64,000 nucleotides of DNA from NCBI RefSeq assembly GCF_003144115.1, contig NW_020312022.1, forward strand, positions 124,001 through 188,000. The letters run 5' to 3'. The notes below the pieces were generated by a model. That model saw nothing but the letters and a program-made list of their open reading frames with translations, ran no database searches and was not told the DNA's origin. The position numbers were made by a program, and so were the translations under genes. The DNA comes from Tilletiopsis washingtonensis (lineage: Eukaryota; Basidiomycota; Exobasidiomycetes; Entylomatales). Positions 36,423-48,649 of this stretch are shown piece by piece. Positions within the stretch are counted from its first letter, which is position 1. Each line of letters begins with the position of its first letter.

Positions 36423-39305
36423 ATGGCTGGTCCTCTGCCGATGCTCCCGGCGCTCGAAGGCGACCTCCAGGTGTGGGAGGTGGCCTTTGGCTCGCAGGAA
36501 TCGCTCGTGCAGGCGCCCTCCGGCAGTCCGCGCGGCGAGTGGCGCCAGCGATGGTGCTCGCTCGGCGAAGGCATAATCAGTGTGCACGTCAGCCAGTGAG
36601 TACTGCTTCGGTGCCCCGTCTCCATGCTTCAGCTCTGACCATCGCCTGCCAGACATGCGGCCTTTGCCCAGTCCGAGAACAGCCTCCGGTCGGTGACTCT
36701 GGCGCACTGCCGCAAGGTCAGCTCGTCTGGCACGAGTAGTGGTCCATGGGAGATCACCATCTGGAAGCACTCCAGCTCGGCCAGCACAGCGACGCCCACC
36801 CGCTCGGCCTCGCCGATGCTGCACCGCGGCCTGCCGCGCTCGGCCACGAGCAGCAGTCTGAGCAGTGCATTCGAGCGTGGCGCCGCAAGCTTCCGCGGCG
36901 GCAGCGCATCGCGCAAAGGCGAGAGCGAATCGTCTGCGAGCGCCTATGCGACGGTCGCAGGCAACTCCACGCGCGGCCAGCGACCGGCGCTGTACAACGC
37001 CTCGACGCTGAGCTCGATGGACGAGGCAACCGACGGCGAGGGCACCAAGCAGCGCAGCAACAACGGCACGTGGGGCAAGCTCAGCTCTCGCTCCAAGCGT
37101 CTCTACCGCCTTGTCTCGGGCAACAGCACTTCTTCGCTCGCCGAGCTTGCCAACGCAAGGTCCTCGTCGCCGTCGCCGGCGCCGTGCTCTCCGCTGGAGG
37201 AGGCATGCGCCTCTTCGGATGCCGTCGTCCTGCGCACAAACAGCCGTGCGCAGCATGCTCAGTGGCTCGAGGCCATCTCGACGTCGATGCGCTCAGCCGG
37301 CACCACTGCGCCGTCTCCGTCGCAGCCAAGCACGTCCAGCCGGCCTCGTCCGGCTCTGCCCTCGTTCGCGTCAGACGCACGCTCCGGCGAGAGCTCCGTC
37401 GTCTCGCTCATGGCGCCGGCCAAGCTCGCCAAGCGGCCCGTCAAGATCGGCCACAGCGCTAGCAACTCGAACTTGGTGCGCGCCAGCGAGGCTCCGGCCG
37501 AGTCGTCGCCGCGCACGAGCATGGACTGCGGCCGCAGCAGCATCAGCTCGCGCAGCGAGGCCAGCAGCGTGTTGTCTGCCCGGCGACCCAGCACCTCGAA
37601 CGGCGCGCTGTCTCTCGGCACGTCGCGCACCAGCTCGTCATCCACGCGCCGCTCGAGCGCTGCCACGTCCCTGGTCAGCCCGGCACTGTCTGCGGGCCAT
37701 TCGATGACCAAGGGCGCCTCGACGTGGTCCGGTCGATCGGTCTCATCGCCGCGTCCGTCGCCCGCACTGTCCAGCGACGGCCCGGACATGTCGCCCATTC
37801 TGTCTTGCGCGCCGCGTGCTGGCACACGTGAGCCGCGACTCTCTCCCTCCGTCGAGAGCCTGCGCTTCGGTTCCCGTCTCGTCTCCGTCGTGGCGAGCGA
37901 GGACGCACAGGCCAGCCGCTTCGCCATGCTCCGCAAGGCTTCGGCGTCGTCAATGAGTGGCCACCAGTTCAGCGGCGCTTGCCAGGGCCTGGGTCTCGAC
38001 CTGGGCGCCGCAACGCCCGTGCCCGAGCTGCCGACATCGCTCGTCAAGGAGAGTCTGCAAGCGTGCACGCCGCGCCTCCGCCTCTCGACCATGGACGGCG
38101 ACGTCCAGACGACCGAGTCGATCGACTCCGTCGCCACGGTGCTGCCTTCGCCGCGTCTGCGCACCACTAGCCGGTCTCCGTCGCTCTTCTCCTTCGCGCA
38201 GACTCGCGGCGAGAGCACCGTCCAAGCGGACGTGCCTCAGCCGCGGCCGCGCACCCGCGTCGACTCGATGCCTTCTCCCGTGCTGTGCTCCTCTGCTTCG
38301 CTCGCCTCGCTCGCAACCGACGACATGAGCGCCACGCCCACGGGTGCCTCTCGCAAGGCCGGCTTGCCTCGCTTGCCAGGCCCCAGCAGTCGCCTGGCCG
38401 CGGCTGCGCGACGGCGCCTGGCCTCGCCGCTCACGACGCAGCGCCACGTCTCGGATGCCTCTCCGAGCTACTCCGAGAGCGCATCGTCAGCTGACCCCAC
38501 GACGCCAATGTCGCCGCTCTTTGCTCGTGGCTCCGAGTCTGTCAGCCTGGTCGGCGACGACGAGAGCATGACTTGCGCGCCGACGCCAATCGGGGCCCCG
38601 CCACCGGTCATCGTCGAGCGCATTCTGCCGCCGACCGAGCTCATCGCCACGTTCGACCGGCTCCGCAACGAGCAGCAAGTCAAGGCGGCGCGTCGCACGG
38701 TCCGTCCGCGCACCAGTCCCTCGCTGCCGCAAGGCGAGGCCGCGCCGGGTCGCTTCCCTCTCTCAGTCTCGGCCGACGAGACGGCCGCCCGGCGTGCGTC
38801 TCCTCGCCGTCCCCGTACGCCGCGCTCGACTGCGCTGCAGCTCGTCGGCGACAGCACGCCGCGAGACGCCTCGCGCCCTTCGCTGCCTGCCGAGCCTGCG
38901 CTGCGCGGCGCGCTCAAGTCGATCGACGACAACAACGCGCAGCTGCACAAGCACTCGCTGCCCGCGCCGCCGCGTGTGGCCAAGCGTCCCAGTACATCGG
39001 CTCTGAGCCAGACCGGCAGTGCGGCAGACTTGACCGCCCAGCCCGACGCCACGCAAGGCCACTCGGCGTTCAGCCTGCTGCAAGCCGACCCGCGCCCTGC
39101 TGGCGCACGCGCTCGCGGCAACACCTTCTCGAGGCCGCAGCAGCTGTCTCCGATCGCCTCGCCCGCCGCCTCGCCGGCTCAGACAACGCCGCGCAAGGCC
39201 TCGGCGCAGAAGCAGGCGCACGCCTCGCCGGCGCCTCACACTGCGGCCAGCTCGGAGGCGCTGCAGTGGGCCACGCGCGAGGTGCGCCCGGCCATCGCAT
39301 ACTGA
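36423..39305 (+). CDS. PH-domain protein with long disordered C-terminus
   Basis: Two exons (36423-36595, 36653-39305) give 941 residues. The start MAGPLPMLPALEGDLQVWEV leads into a pleckstrin-homology pattern: GEWRQRWCSLGEGIISVHVS, then SLRSVTLAHCRKV and WEITIWK. The closing PH helix appears only at about residues 252-268 as LRTNSRAQHAQWLEAI. About 145 Ser/Arg/Gly-rich residues sit between, so the PH fold carries a large insertion. The rest is Ser/Pro/Thr-rich and disordered, with many SP sites. PH domains bind phosphoinositides or proteins at membranes; a cortical or signalling scaffold is an inference. I do not recognise an orthologue. Confidence 0.78.
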
Positions 39306-41874
39306 GAGCATGGCTCCTGCCTCGCCTGCACCTAGCCTTTTTCGTCACTCGCTCTCCGCATCTCTTTTCGTCTCACTCGATCGTCACCCTGGGCAGGCCC
39401 GCGTTACCACATAATCACCCGTCGGCGCTCCCATGCAGCTCTCTCGCACATTACCCCCTTACGCCTCTTGTTACTTTACCTAGCCTCACACTGAGTCTGC
39501 GCCTGCTGCCACTTGCCCCCTGCGATCGACTTTTCTCTACTCTGCTCCGCCCGCTCGCCTGTAATCGCGTCACTTGCAATCTTCACCCGCACTGCCACCT
39601 CCTGTTTGCGTGATCTGCGGCGTTCGTGCGCGGCGGTGACGAGCGGACCGACGGAGCTCGCTCAGCCACCATCTCGGCTTGATGAGGCCGCAGCTGAGAA
39701 GCCATGCGAGCGGAGCTTGACATCGGCGCACGCCCCCCTGACACGCCCACGTCGGCTCTTGCCCGCCGTTCCCGCAGCGAGCCGTGCTCAGGCAGGGACA
39801 GTCTGCAGTAGAGTTCTTTCGTCCTCGAGCACAGACCTCGGCGGACATGCGATCAGGCACGTGGCTTCTGGCGCTCCCTGTGCTTGCCTCCTGCGTCGAT
39901 CTCCAGCACGCGACGTCGAGCCGCTCGAGCGTGCGCGGATGCGTGCCCAGCGCAACGGTCCGCTCCCGCTCAGAGACGCGGGCTGCAGCAGCAGCAGGAG
40001 TTCGGCCGTTCAAGCGATGCTTCCTTCCTCTCCTGCACGCTGCTCGAGAGGCCTGTCTGGCGAGCTCGTCCAGACACGAGACACAAGCGCAAACTCATGG
40101 CGTCTCCAAGCATGCTCGTGGGTGAAAGGGAGGCGCAGCAAGCGGAGCTGCAGCAGATGCCTAGGGCGCGGCGGCGCGGAGCATGCGGCCGTCGGCTCGG
40201 AAAGGAGGATGCGCCGGCCAAGAGGCTCCTGTCGCTGCTGTCTCTCAGCAGCCTGAACAGCCCTGGAGCATGAAGCATCGTCTCGCGGATGGCTCTGTGT
40301 GCAAAGCTTCAGGAGCCCCCTCCGTGCGAGCGAGTCTCGGGCTCGGCGCGATCTCGCAACGTGTGTTGTTCGCGGCGCCGCTCGCGCTGCGTGTCGGAGC
40401 CAACGGCCCCGGCGTCGGTGCGGCGAGCGTCCACATGGGCAGCGGGCGCATGCATCGGCACAGCGAGACTTGGCAGCGCTGCTCGTGGTCTGCGATGCTC
40501 AGGACAGCATGCAGAAGCTCCTGCTGCGTCTTGGTCCAGCATGCAGCGAGCAAGCATGGAGCGAGATGCCGGGCGGCGTCGCTCGTGCTGGCGCCGCTGC
40601 CAGATGACGCTACCTCGCCGCGCCGGCGAGCTCGGCGCGGCGGCTGCAGAGGCCTCTGATGCTGCGCTGCGCTGCGAGCTGATGCAGCCGCAGCGCATGC
40701 CTCGTGCTGCACCGAGCACGCTAGCTATGCTCCGAGCCAGGCGCCGCTTCGCCCGGCCCGCTCGCTCGGGCACGGCGAGGGCACCGAGAGGGTGCAGCGG
40801 CTGCGGCTGCCGCAGCGCTGGCGTCAGCAGCAGCATGCCGCAGCGTCTCCCCGCGGCGCGTGCGAGGCCGAGCAGGCGAGCTTGCGGCGCCGCCCGCCCT
40901 TCGCGCTGCAGCTGCCTGCGTCAGCACGGCCTCGCCAGCGGCTTGCATCCACCGAGCGCCGAGCGCCTTCTCACCACCATCCTCTCCCCATCATTCTTCC
41001 TCTCCCTGTGCGGCCTGTTCGCCAGCTTATCACTGCGCATCCGGCGACGGAAGGTCGAGCACGCGCCGAGAGCGCATCACCAACCCGCCATCGCATCGGC
41101 CGCATCGACCTAACTCCGCCTCTCCTGCGTCTCTTGTGCGGCATCCTCCCTCTCGCACACCCGCACCCGCCTCCGCATCCCGCATCCGAGCCCACTTCCG
41201 CTCTCGCCAAGGCCGCTCTCGCCGTCCACTTCGCTGATCCCTTCGCCAGCCCTCAGCGCTGCTGGCGAGCCGCTGACAGCGCGCGCGGCAAACAGCACAG
41301 GCCGCGCCGCCCTGCGTGCTTGGCACAGCCTCGCAACGAGTCCCACGCCCGCCAGCGCGCGCACACACTCGCCGCGTGCCTGCGAGCTGCGCCGCCGTGC
41401 GAGGTACGCCCGCGCGCACCGCCACAACACTGCGCCCGCCGCGAGCGTGCTGCTGCTCTGCTCCTCATCTGTCTCGCAGCGCCACCAACTGCAAAGGCCC
41501 GGCCTCCGAGCCACTTTGTGCCGGCCATCACACACAAAGTGCCGTCCCGGCGGCTCGCGTTGCTAGCCTGCTCGCTCGGCGAAAAGGGCAGCAGCCGCAC
41601 TCGACTGCCGGTGCCCTGCCGAGGCACCCCATCCTCCCTCTCCACCCTCCCCGGCCCTCGGCGCGTGCGCCGGTGACGTGCAACGGCCGCCGCTGCACAG
41701 GCACCCGCACGCGCTAAGGCAGCCCTACCCTCGCGGCACAGCCACCGCTGCCGCTCACTCTGATTCGTGAGCTCGGACAGCGCTGCGTCTTGCCGCTCCA
41801 CCACCACCCTCCTATCCGTCCCATCCACCTCCTCTCTCCCTCGCCCAGACCGGCCCAGGCCGCACACACGCGGC
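39306..41874. other. Long non-coding gap upstream of the membrane-protein gene
   Basis: This 2.57 kb interval shows no supportable gene. It is T-rich just after the PH-domain stop (39330-39600, likely 3' UTR) and C/T-rich from about 40960 to 41870, likely promoter and leader for the gene at 41875. Confidence 0.5.
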
Positions 41875-44800
41875 ATGGAGCCGAGCCCGGGCCTGCCCTC
41901 CCACGAGGCCTCGCAGTATCTGCCCGGCCTGCGGCGGCTCTTCGATGAGCAGCAGCAGGCCGATGCCGCCACCAGCTCCGGCCTGCGCGCCGCCGAGCCG
42001 GCCGGCAGCAGCGACAGTCCGCCGGCGCTGCTCAGCTCGTCGGCATCCGACGTCGGCACCTTTGGCCGCAGCTCGAGCAGCATCCTCCTGCCGACCTCCT
42101 CGGCGCTCAACGTGCGCATCGAAGCACCCGTCGAGCCCAGCTCAATACAGCTCGCGCGGCCCCCCGGCGACGCCGCGCTGCCGCTCGCCACTGCGCGGCA
42201 GCTCGAGAAGCAGCGCATGGCCGACGACGACGAGGTGGAGGACATGCTCTCCGTCAGCGTCCACGACGCGCCTGCCGTGGAGCCCGTGGCGCAGGAGCGG
42301 CTGGACCCCCGCGAGCACTGGGCCGCCGGTGCCGCAGGCTCGCCACCGCGGCCAATGCGAACGGGCTCAGCGCAGCAGCAGCAGCGCGGCTCCTCCTCGC
42401 AGCCGGCGTCTTCAGATCGGCGATCGCGCGACGGCTCGCCAGAACGCAGAGGCTTTGGCGTGGGCGAGCGCGGCGGCGCCTCGGGTCAGGAGTTCAGCCC
42501 CTTGCGGCGAGTCCTGACGCCGGCGCAGGAAGAGTCACAGGCGCGCGCCCAGGAGAAGCGCCGGCAGAGCGAAGAGCTGGACCGCGAGTTTGTGCGCATG
42601 CGCGGCTCGAGCTCGAGCATCATCAGTCCGCCACTCTCGCCAACAGTTCTGGCAGCGGCGAGCGGAGCAAGCGAGCGAAGCCCATACCAGCGGCATGGTC
42701 TGCTCGGCGACAACAATCGGTCTCTGCGCGCCGCGTCGTACCCCGACGCAACGCCTGCTATGCTGGCTGCGGCCGCTGCTAGCACGTCCGCTCGGAGGAT
42801 ATCCGCGTCTCGGCGACCGGCCAGCCGGCCACTGTCAGTGGACCACACTGCTGCGCCCGGAAAGCGTGGACGCACATCGAGTGCACCAATCTCGCCAGCT
42901 GGCGAGACTCCGCGCCTGCTCGTCTCTTCAGCGGACAGAGAGGCAGGGGGCAGAGAAGCACCGTCGAGAGGCGCCGACAGCACGCGTCGAGCGCTATCCT
43001 TCACGCCAGGCACTCTGCCCGATGGCACCTTGGCAGGCACCGAAGTGCCGCGCCGGACGTCCTCACAGCGCGCCCACGACCGCTCAGCGGGCCACTCGCC
43101 CACCGATCGGCGGCGACACCACAGCGGCAGTCATCTTGGCGCAAGCCCCGGTACGCTCGCATCGCGCTGGAGCAGCGGCGACTGGTACGGCGTCGCGGCC
43201 GCCGACGAGTGGCCGGGCAGCAGTCGGCTGTCCGGCGAGCACGGGCGGCACTCCTTCTCAACGCTGCTGGCGAGCCAGGCACGCGCACACTCGCGCTTCC
43301 ACATGACGGCGTGGGCTGCGCTGCGCCCGCGCTTCCCGGCTCAGCTGCACACGCTGCGGCCGCTGCGCTTCACCTCCATCTGGCCGCGGCTGCACCACGC
43401 CACGCTGCTGCTCTCGACGTACGCACAAGTGCCCGCGACGCTCTTCCTCGACTACAACGTGCTCTTTGTGCTCGCGTCGCTGGCGCGCTTTCCGTCAGTG
43501 CCCGGCACCGAGGCTGGCTGGTGGACTGCCGTCGCCGTGTACGGTGCCTGCGTCCTGGTCTGGCTCTTCGGCGTGCTGATGCTCTGGGACGTTCTCATAA
43601 GCTATGGACGGCGCTGGCGCAAGTGTGAGTCGACATTCGAAGTGTCTCATCACGCCGCGCACGAGTGCTGATGCCCGCTGCTCAGCACAACCCGAGATTC
43701 TTCCTATCTATCTACGCTCGGCTGCATTCTCACTCTCGACGATCAAGTCGTACTCAGTCTACTCGCTCCTCTATCGCGTGCGCATGCGCGCCACTCGTCG
43801 CGACTTCTTCATCGAGACGTGCTGGTTCCAGTCGCAGAGTGAGTCTGCCCGGCAGTGCATCGCACGACTCGCTCACCAGATGCTGCTCAGACTGGCCGAC
43901 TGTCCTCACGCTCGTGCCGCGTGGCATCATCTGCACTGTGGTGCTGTCGATCTACCGGGAGCGCAGCGAGTTTGGTCCGGTTCTCGGCCGCGATCCGATC
44001 TACTTTGCGCAGGACTCGGACGCACTCACCGCCTATGCGTTCGTCGTGCTGCTGATCTTCGCCGCATGGGCTGCATTCCGGACGCTGTTGCTTCTGCTAT
44101 CATACCTCGGTCTGCTCTTCGCTGTTGGCCCGCGCTCCCTCATCGATAGCGTGGACAAGCCTGCGCCAGGATCCGAGGAGGAAGAGGCGATTCGTCTCAG
44201 CGACTACCACAGCAACGGCTCGCGGCGGCCTCTGGTCGGCGAGAGTCCCGCGCCGATGTGGGCCTCCGAGGTCGGCATGCCACAAGCGGCTGCGCGCACA
44301 TCTGGCGAAGCGTTCTCCCGGGAGCATGCCGAAGAGCTCGGCGCCGCCGCCACACTGCCGGCAGCATGGCGCGACCGTGCTGAGGATCGCATCCGCGATG
44401 CGCTGCTCGAGTTTGGCCCGGGCGCACCTTCCACGCAGGACCACAGTCCGCGCGGCTCACTCGAGCGCCGCACTGATATGGCTGAGAAGCGCCGTAGCTA
44501 CCTCAGCGCCAGCGGCACGTCCGGCGCCGGCCATGGGCCCGTCACGCTGGCGAGCACGCCGATGGCATCGCCTCAGATGGTGCGTGCCGGCAGCGCCGGA
44601 GCATGGGAGCACATCGAGGGCGACGCCGCCAGCCCACCGACCCGCGGACGTCCTCTGCCGTCCGAGGACCGTGCGTCGAAGCTTGCCAGCGCACAGAGCT
44701 CTCGAGCGCCTTCGGCTGCACCATCCGTCGCCCTCTTGCCGCCCAGTCGTGCGTCCACGTTTGGCGTGGTGACGCACGAGCCTCTCGAGGCGACACCGGT

Positions 44801-46250
44801 GCCTTCGGACAGCCAGGCGGGAGGAAGCGGGCGCTTCGCTTCCTTCGGCAGCGCCACGCCTTCGTTCAAGAGAGCGGCGCTTGTTGCTGGCGGCGGCGCA
44901 GTGAGCACGCTCGCTGTGACCGACGAGTCGCCTCAGCAGGAGCCGCGAGGCGAGAAGCGGCCACGCGGCTCGGAAGACTCGATGGAGTATGTCATCACTC
45001 CGAGCGCCAGCTTCGGCGACGCGGCTCGCCTGAGCCACATCAGCTCGAGCTCCGGCACGTCGAGCGCTGGAGAACAAGTCCTCGTGCTGCCGTTCCCGTC
45101 AGCCTCCACGAGCGACGTCACTGCCACGCCGCAACGCGATTCGCGTGAGCGACTCAGCGACTCGCCACCGCACTCGGGCGATGAACGCCGCGGCGACAGC
45201 CGCAGGTCATCGAAGATGGAGCGGCGCGGCACGCTGTCGCCCCGGAGCATTGCCGGCGACTCGCCGCCGAGTCTGCAGCCCAGTAGCGACAGTCGCCTGG
45301 GCCGGCCCAGTCGCGCCAACTCGTCGCTCTCGTCGCTGACCGAGTCGATTCGCGGTGCGCTCTCGCGCGTGGCCATGCGCTCTGGCGAGAGCCTCTCGGG
45401 CGACGGCGGCGAAGGTGTGCACACACCACGCATCTCTCCGCCCATCGCCACTGCCGCTCTGGCGTCAGGGCAGGAGGCCAGCGAGAGCGCTGGCGAGTCG
45501 ATGCGCGCATCTTCGTCCTGGTGGCCTGCGCTAGTCGGGCGTCGCAACAAGAGCTCACCGCCGACGGAGGCCGCTTCGCTTGAGCCAGCGCCAGCACCCC
45601 CGGCCATCGAGATCGAGCGCCCGAGCTCTCCGCGTGAGGGCGGCAGCCTGCTCGCGCTGTCCAAAGATCAGGCCGCGCTCTCAGAGGCCGATGACCAAGC
45701 GCCTGCAGGTGAGCGGGCCAGCGACGAGCCCGTGCCGCCGTCGCCGGCGCTCAGTCTGCGAACCATCGAGACGGCCGCCTCCGATGACTCGGAGGAGCGT
45801 CGGCTGTGGGCCACGTTCCCTGACCAGTCGCGTCGCCACCCACCAGGCCTCATCGCGCTCGAGCACGAACAGCGCCAGCTCGAGGCTGCAGCAGCTCGGC
45901 AGCGAGAGCAGCGCGAGCAGCTCGGCGAGATGTCGGAGCGCACGCCGCGCGTGGCTGCTGTCAGCGATGCGGCTGCGGCGGCGGCCATGGCGTCGGATGA
46001 CGCGTACAGCAGCGGCAGCAGCCATGCCATTCCGATCCTCGGCGCACGCAGCACCTCGCCAGACGACATTGCCGGCACACAGCATCTCTCGGCAAGCCCG
46101 ACGGCGCAGGAGCTGGCCGTCAGTCCTTCGCAGGGCGGCCTCATTCCCATCAAGGAGGAGTCGTGGGGCTCCAGCCTGGACGCCTCGAGCGGCGCTCCTT
46201 CGCCCACGCGCTCGCACGCCTCGGATGCTCCGACGGGCGCGCCGCACTGA
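41875..46250 (+). CDS. Multi-pass membrane protein with long disordered tails, family unrecognised
   Basis: Three exons (41875-43624, 43686-43838, 43891-46250) give 1420 residues from the ATG that reads MEPSPGLPSHEASQYLPGL. Residues about 495-715 form an ordered core with at least four hydrophobic segments: YNVLFVLASLARF, VYGACVLVWLFGVLMLWDVL, LTLVPRGIICTVVLSIY, and YAFVVLLIFAAW continuing through RTLLLLLSYLGLLF. Between them are conserved-looking polar parts (PEILPIYLRSAAFSLSTIKS, TRRDFFIETCWFQSQNWPTV). About 490 residues before and 700 after the core are Ser/Pro/Glu-rich and disordered. There is no N-terminal signal peptide. I know no function. The intron phases restore K-S-Q-P-E and S-Q-N-W-P cleanly, supporting the model. 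Confidence 0.8.
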
Positions 46251-46450
46251 GACGCCTTGCCACCCCGCCTCCTCATTCCAGTCACCACTACACGTGCTCC
46301 CTGTGCTCTGTCTCTCTCATACCACCGCACGCCGGATACCAGTCCGAGGCACCCCGCTGTCTGCTTGACATGTCCGTCCACGTCACTCTGCACGCACGAA
46401 TCGCACACTCATCACGCATCCTCCAAACGTCTGAGCCTGCTGAGAACGGT

Positions 46451-48649
46451 CTATTCGCGGTGGTTGCGGCCCTTGGCGAGCTGCATGGGCGTGATGCCCT
46501 TCTTCTCGGCCCGCCGCTTGCCCGCCCCGATGAGCCAGGCGGCGTTCTTCTCCTCGGCCGACTCCTCGCGCTTGGCGTTGACGAGGCCGCGCCAGTACGA
46601 GCCGGGCTTGCACCAGCCGTTGCCGAGCGGCACAATCTGGAACTTGGAGCGCTCCTCCGGGGTATAGTGCGGCAGCGCCGGGAAGCGGTCCTCGGCGAAC
46701 GTCTTGCTCGGCTTCTGCGTGCCGTGCAGCGGCGCAGGGTTGGCCCACACGAAGTGCCGCCACAGCTGTGCGGCGGTCGCGCGGCGTGTCCACTCCGAGT
46801 GCAGCTGCGCCGCAGTCAGCGTCGCCGCGCTGCTGAGGTCTGCACCTTCCGGAGCGGGCAGCGGACCGTCGTACGTGCCTGCGCGCCATGCCAGCTCGTT
46901 GGGCCGGAAGCCGCAGTCCCACAGCACAAGCGGTGCCTCGTGCGCCATCTCGTACTGCGGCTTCGCGGCGAAGACGGTGAGCTGCTCGAGCACCGCTTCG
47001 GCGCGGGCCTGCTCCTCGGGCGTGAAGTTGAACTCTTCGTGTCCCGGCACGTTGCGCTTGAGCACGGGCCCTGTTGGCGTGCCGTCGGCAACGATGCCGT
47101 CGTCCTCGGTGGCGGTAGAGCCCGGCAGGACGATGCGGCCGTTCTTGGCGCTCACGCCGTGCTCCCATGCCCAGCGAGCGTCACGGGCCACGCCGCCGGC
47201 AGAGGTGTTGAGGAGCTCGTCAACGATCTGCGGCTTCTCGAGCCCGGCGCCGACGAGCATGAGGATCGACATGATGTGCCGCACCTGGTGATAGAGGAAC
47301 GCAGTGCCGCGCAGGTTGAGCACCAGCATCGGCTCCTCATCGTCTGCGACGGCAACTGCAGCTGACGACGGGACCTGGCCACTGGACCAGGTCCGCGGCA
47401 CCTCGTCAATCGAGACGCCATCGATGCGCCGCCGGAAGTTGGTTAGCTGCTTCGTGGGATCGACGCGGCACAGGTTGCGGAAGTCGTGATCGCCAAGCAG
47501 GCGCGAGGCGGCGTCACGCATGGCCACGAGATCGAGGCGAGGCGTCGGGCCCACGGCGTTGCTAGGCAGCGGCGAGCCGAGCGGGAAGAAGTACTTGTAG
47601 TGGCGGTAGCGGCAGGAGAAGCGCGCCGAGAACGACGGCGACACGGGCGACCACGCCAGGACGCGAATGGAGAGCGGCAGGATGCGGTTGAGCGCCACGA
47701 TGTACGGCAGCTCCTCTGCATGCGGCTGCGGCGCCACCTTCGCTGCCGGAGCGTCGTTCGAGTCCGCAGATCCCGCCTCGGACCCCGACGCTGCCGCCTC
47801 CGTCTCGCTCTCGGCCGGAGCTGCACGCTCGCCCTTGCCCTCCCATGTGTCGAGCTGTCCGCCACCCTGCTCGCGGCGCTGCCGCAGCTCCTCCTCGTAC
47901 TTTGCGCGGTCGGCACGCTCGTCGACCTTCCGGCTGCGGATCCAAAGGGCGACGACCTGTCCGGCAGCGCTGACGCCCTTGTCTGTGCGTCCGCAGCGCG
48001 TCCAGCCTGTCGCTTCCATGCCCAGGCTGCCGTCCACGAGGCGGGCCTCGACGAGTGCATGCCACAGCAGCGCCTCGACCGTCGGCAGCGGCGTCACGGC
48101 TCCGTGCTGAGCTGCGAGGCCTCCGTAGTGCGAGCCGTCGTAGCAGAAGCGCAGGGCAATCTTGCGCTGCGGCTGGATGCTAAAGTCAAATGGCCGCGGC
48201 TCCTTGTACGGCTGGCCGTTGCGCTTGCGCCGCGGCAGCACCTCAGCGTCACGCGTGGCAGAGGAGGACGAGGCGGCCTGCTGCTGCTGTGCGGCGGCGA
48301 GCGACGCCTCGAGCTCGGCGATGCGGCTGCGCAGCTGCTCGGTGGAGTAGGCGTCGTAGTCGATGGCCGCGGGCTCGGGCGCCGGCGACGCGGGCGCGCT
48401 GGAGGCGGCCGAGGCGCTGGCGCCACCGTACGGCACCGTGCCGTTCTGGATCGTCCAGACGCGGCCGGCGCCGGCAGTGTCGGGCTCCCACGGCTTGCGC
48501 GCCATGTCCTGCGAGTGCGAGGGCAAGGTGGGATGCAGCGGCCAGTGGCGCACGCCGGGCGCAACGGGCGACGGCGCAGTGAAGGCGAGCTTGGCGGCAC
48601 TGATGCGCGGCAGACGCGCGGCGATGGCAAGAGCGTGAGCTGTGCTCAT
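46451..48649 (-). CDS. DEG1: tRNA pseudouridine(38/39) synthase
   Basis: Pus3/Deg1 converts uridines 38 and 39 in the tRNA anticodon arm to pseudouridine. One uninterrupted exon of 732 residues, against 442 in yeast. The TruA-fold motifs are present: IALRFCYDGSHYGGLAAQ, then GWTRCGRTDKGVSAAGQVVA with the catalytic Asp of GRTDKG near residue 222. Also present are TKQLTNFRRRIDGV and AFLYHQVRHIMSILMLVG. The extra length is an Ala/Ser-rich N-terminus, an acidic insert after the catalytic motif and extended C-terminal loops. The ATG at 48649 gives MSTAHALAIAARLPRISAAK, which looks like a mitochondrial presequence; a second ATG (MARKPWEP) downstream could give a cytosolic form. Convergent with the membrane-protein gene, about 200 bases apart. 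Confidence 0.92.
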   Translation of the reverse strand: MSTAHALAIAARLPRISAAKLAFTAPSPVAPGVRHWPLHPTLPSHSQDMARKPWEPDTAGAGRVWTIQNGTVPYGGASASAASSAPASPAPEPAAIDYDAYSTEQLRSRIAELEASLAAAQQQQAASSSSATRDAEVLPRRKRNGQPYKEPRPFDFSIQPQRKIALRFCYDGSHYGGLAAQHGAVTPLPTVEALLWHALVEARLVDGSLGMEATGWTRCGRTDKGVSAAGQVVALWIRSRKVDERADRAKYEEELRQRREQGGGQLDTWEGKGERAAPAESETEAAASGSEAGSADSNDAPAAKVAPQPHAEELPYIVALNRILPLSIRVLAWSPVSPSFSARFSCRYRHYKYFFPLGSPLPSNAVGPTPRLDLVAMRDAASRLLGDHDFRNLCRVDPTKQLTNFRRRIDGVSIDEVPRTWSSGQVPSSAAVAVADDEEPMLVLNLRGTAFLYHQVRHIMSILMLVGAGLEKPQIVDELLNTSAGGVARDARWAWEHGVSAKNGRIVLPGSTATEDDGIVADGTPTGPVLKRNVPGHEEFNFTPEEQARAEAVLEQLTVFAAKPQYEMAHEAPLVLWDCGFRPNELAWRAGTYDGPLPAPEGADLSSAATLTAAQLHSEWTRRATAAQLWRHFVWANPAPLHGTQKPSKTFAEDRFPALPHYTPEERSKFQIVPLGNGWCKPGSYWRGLVNAKREESAEEKNAAWLIGAGKRRAEKKGITPMQLAKGRNHRE

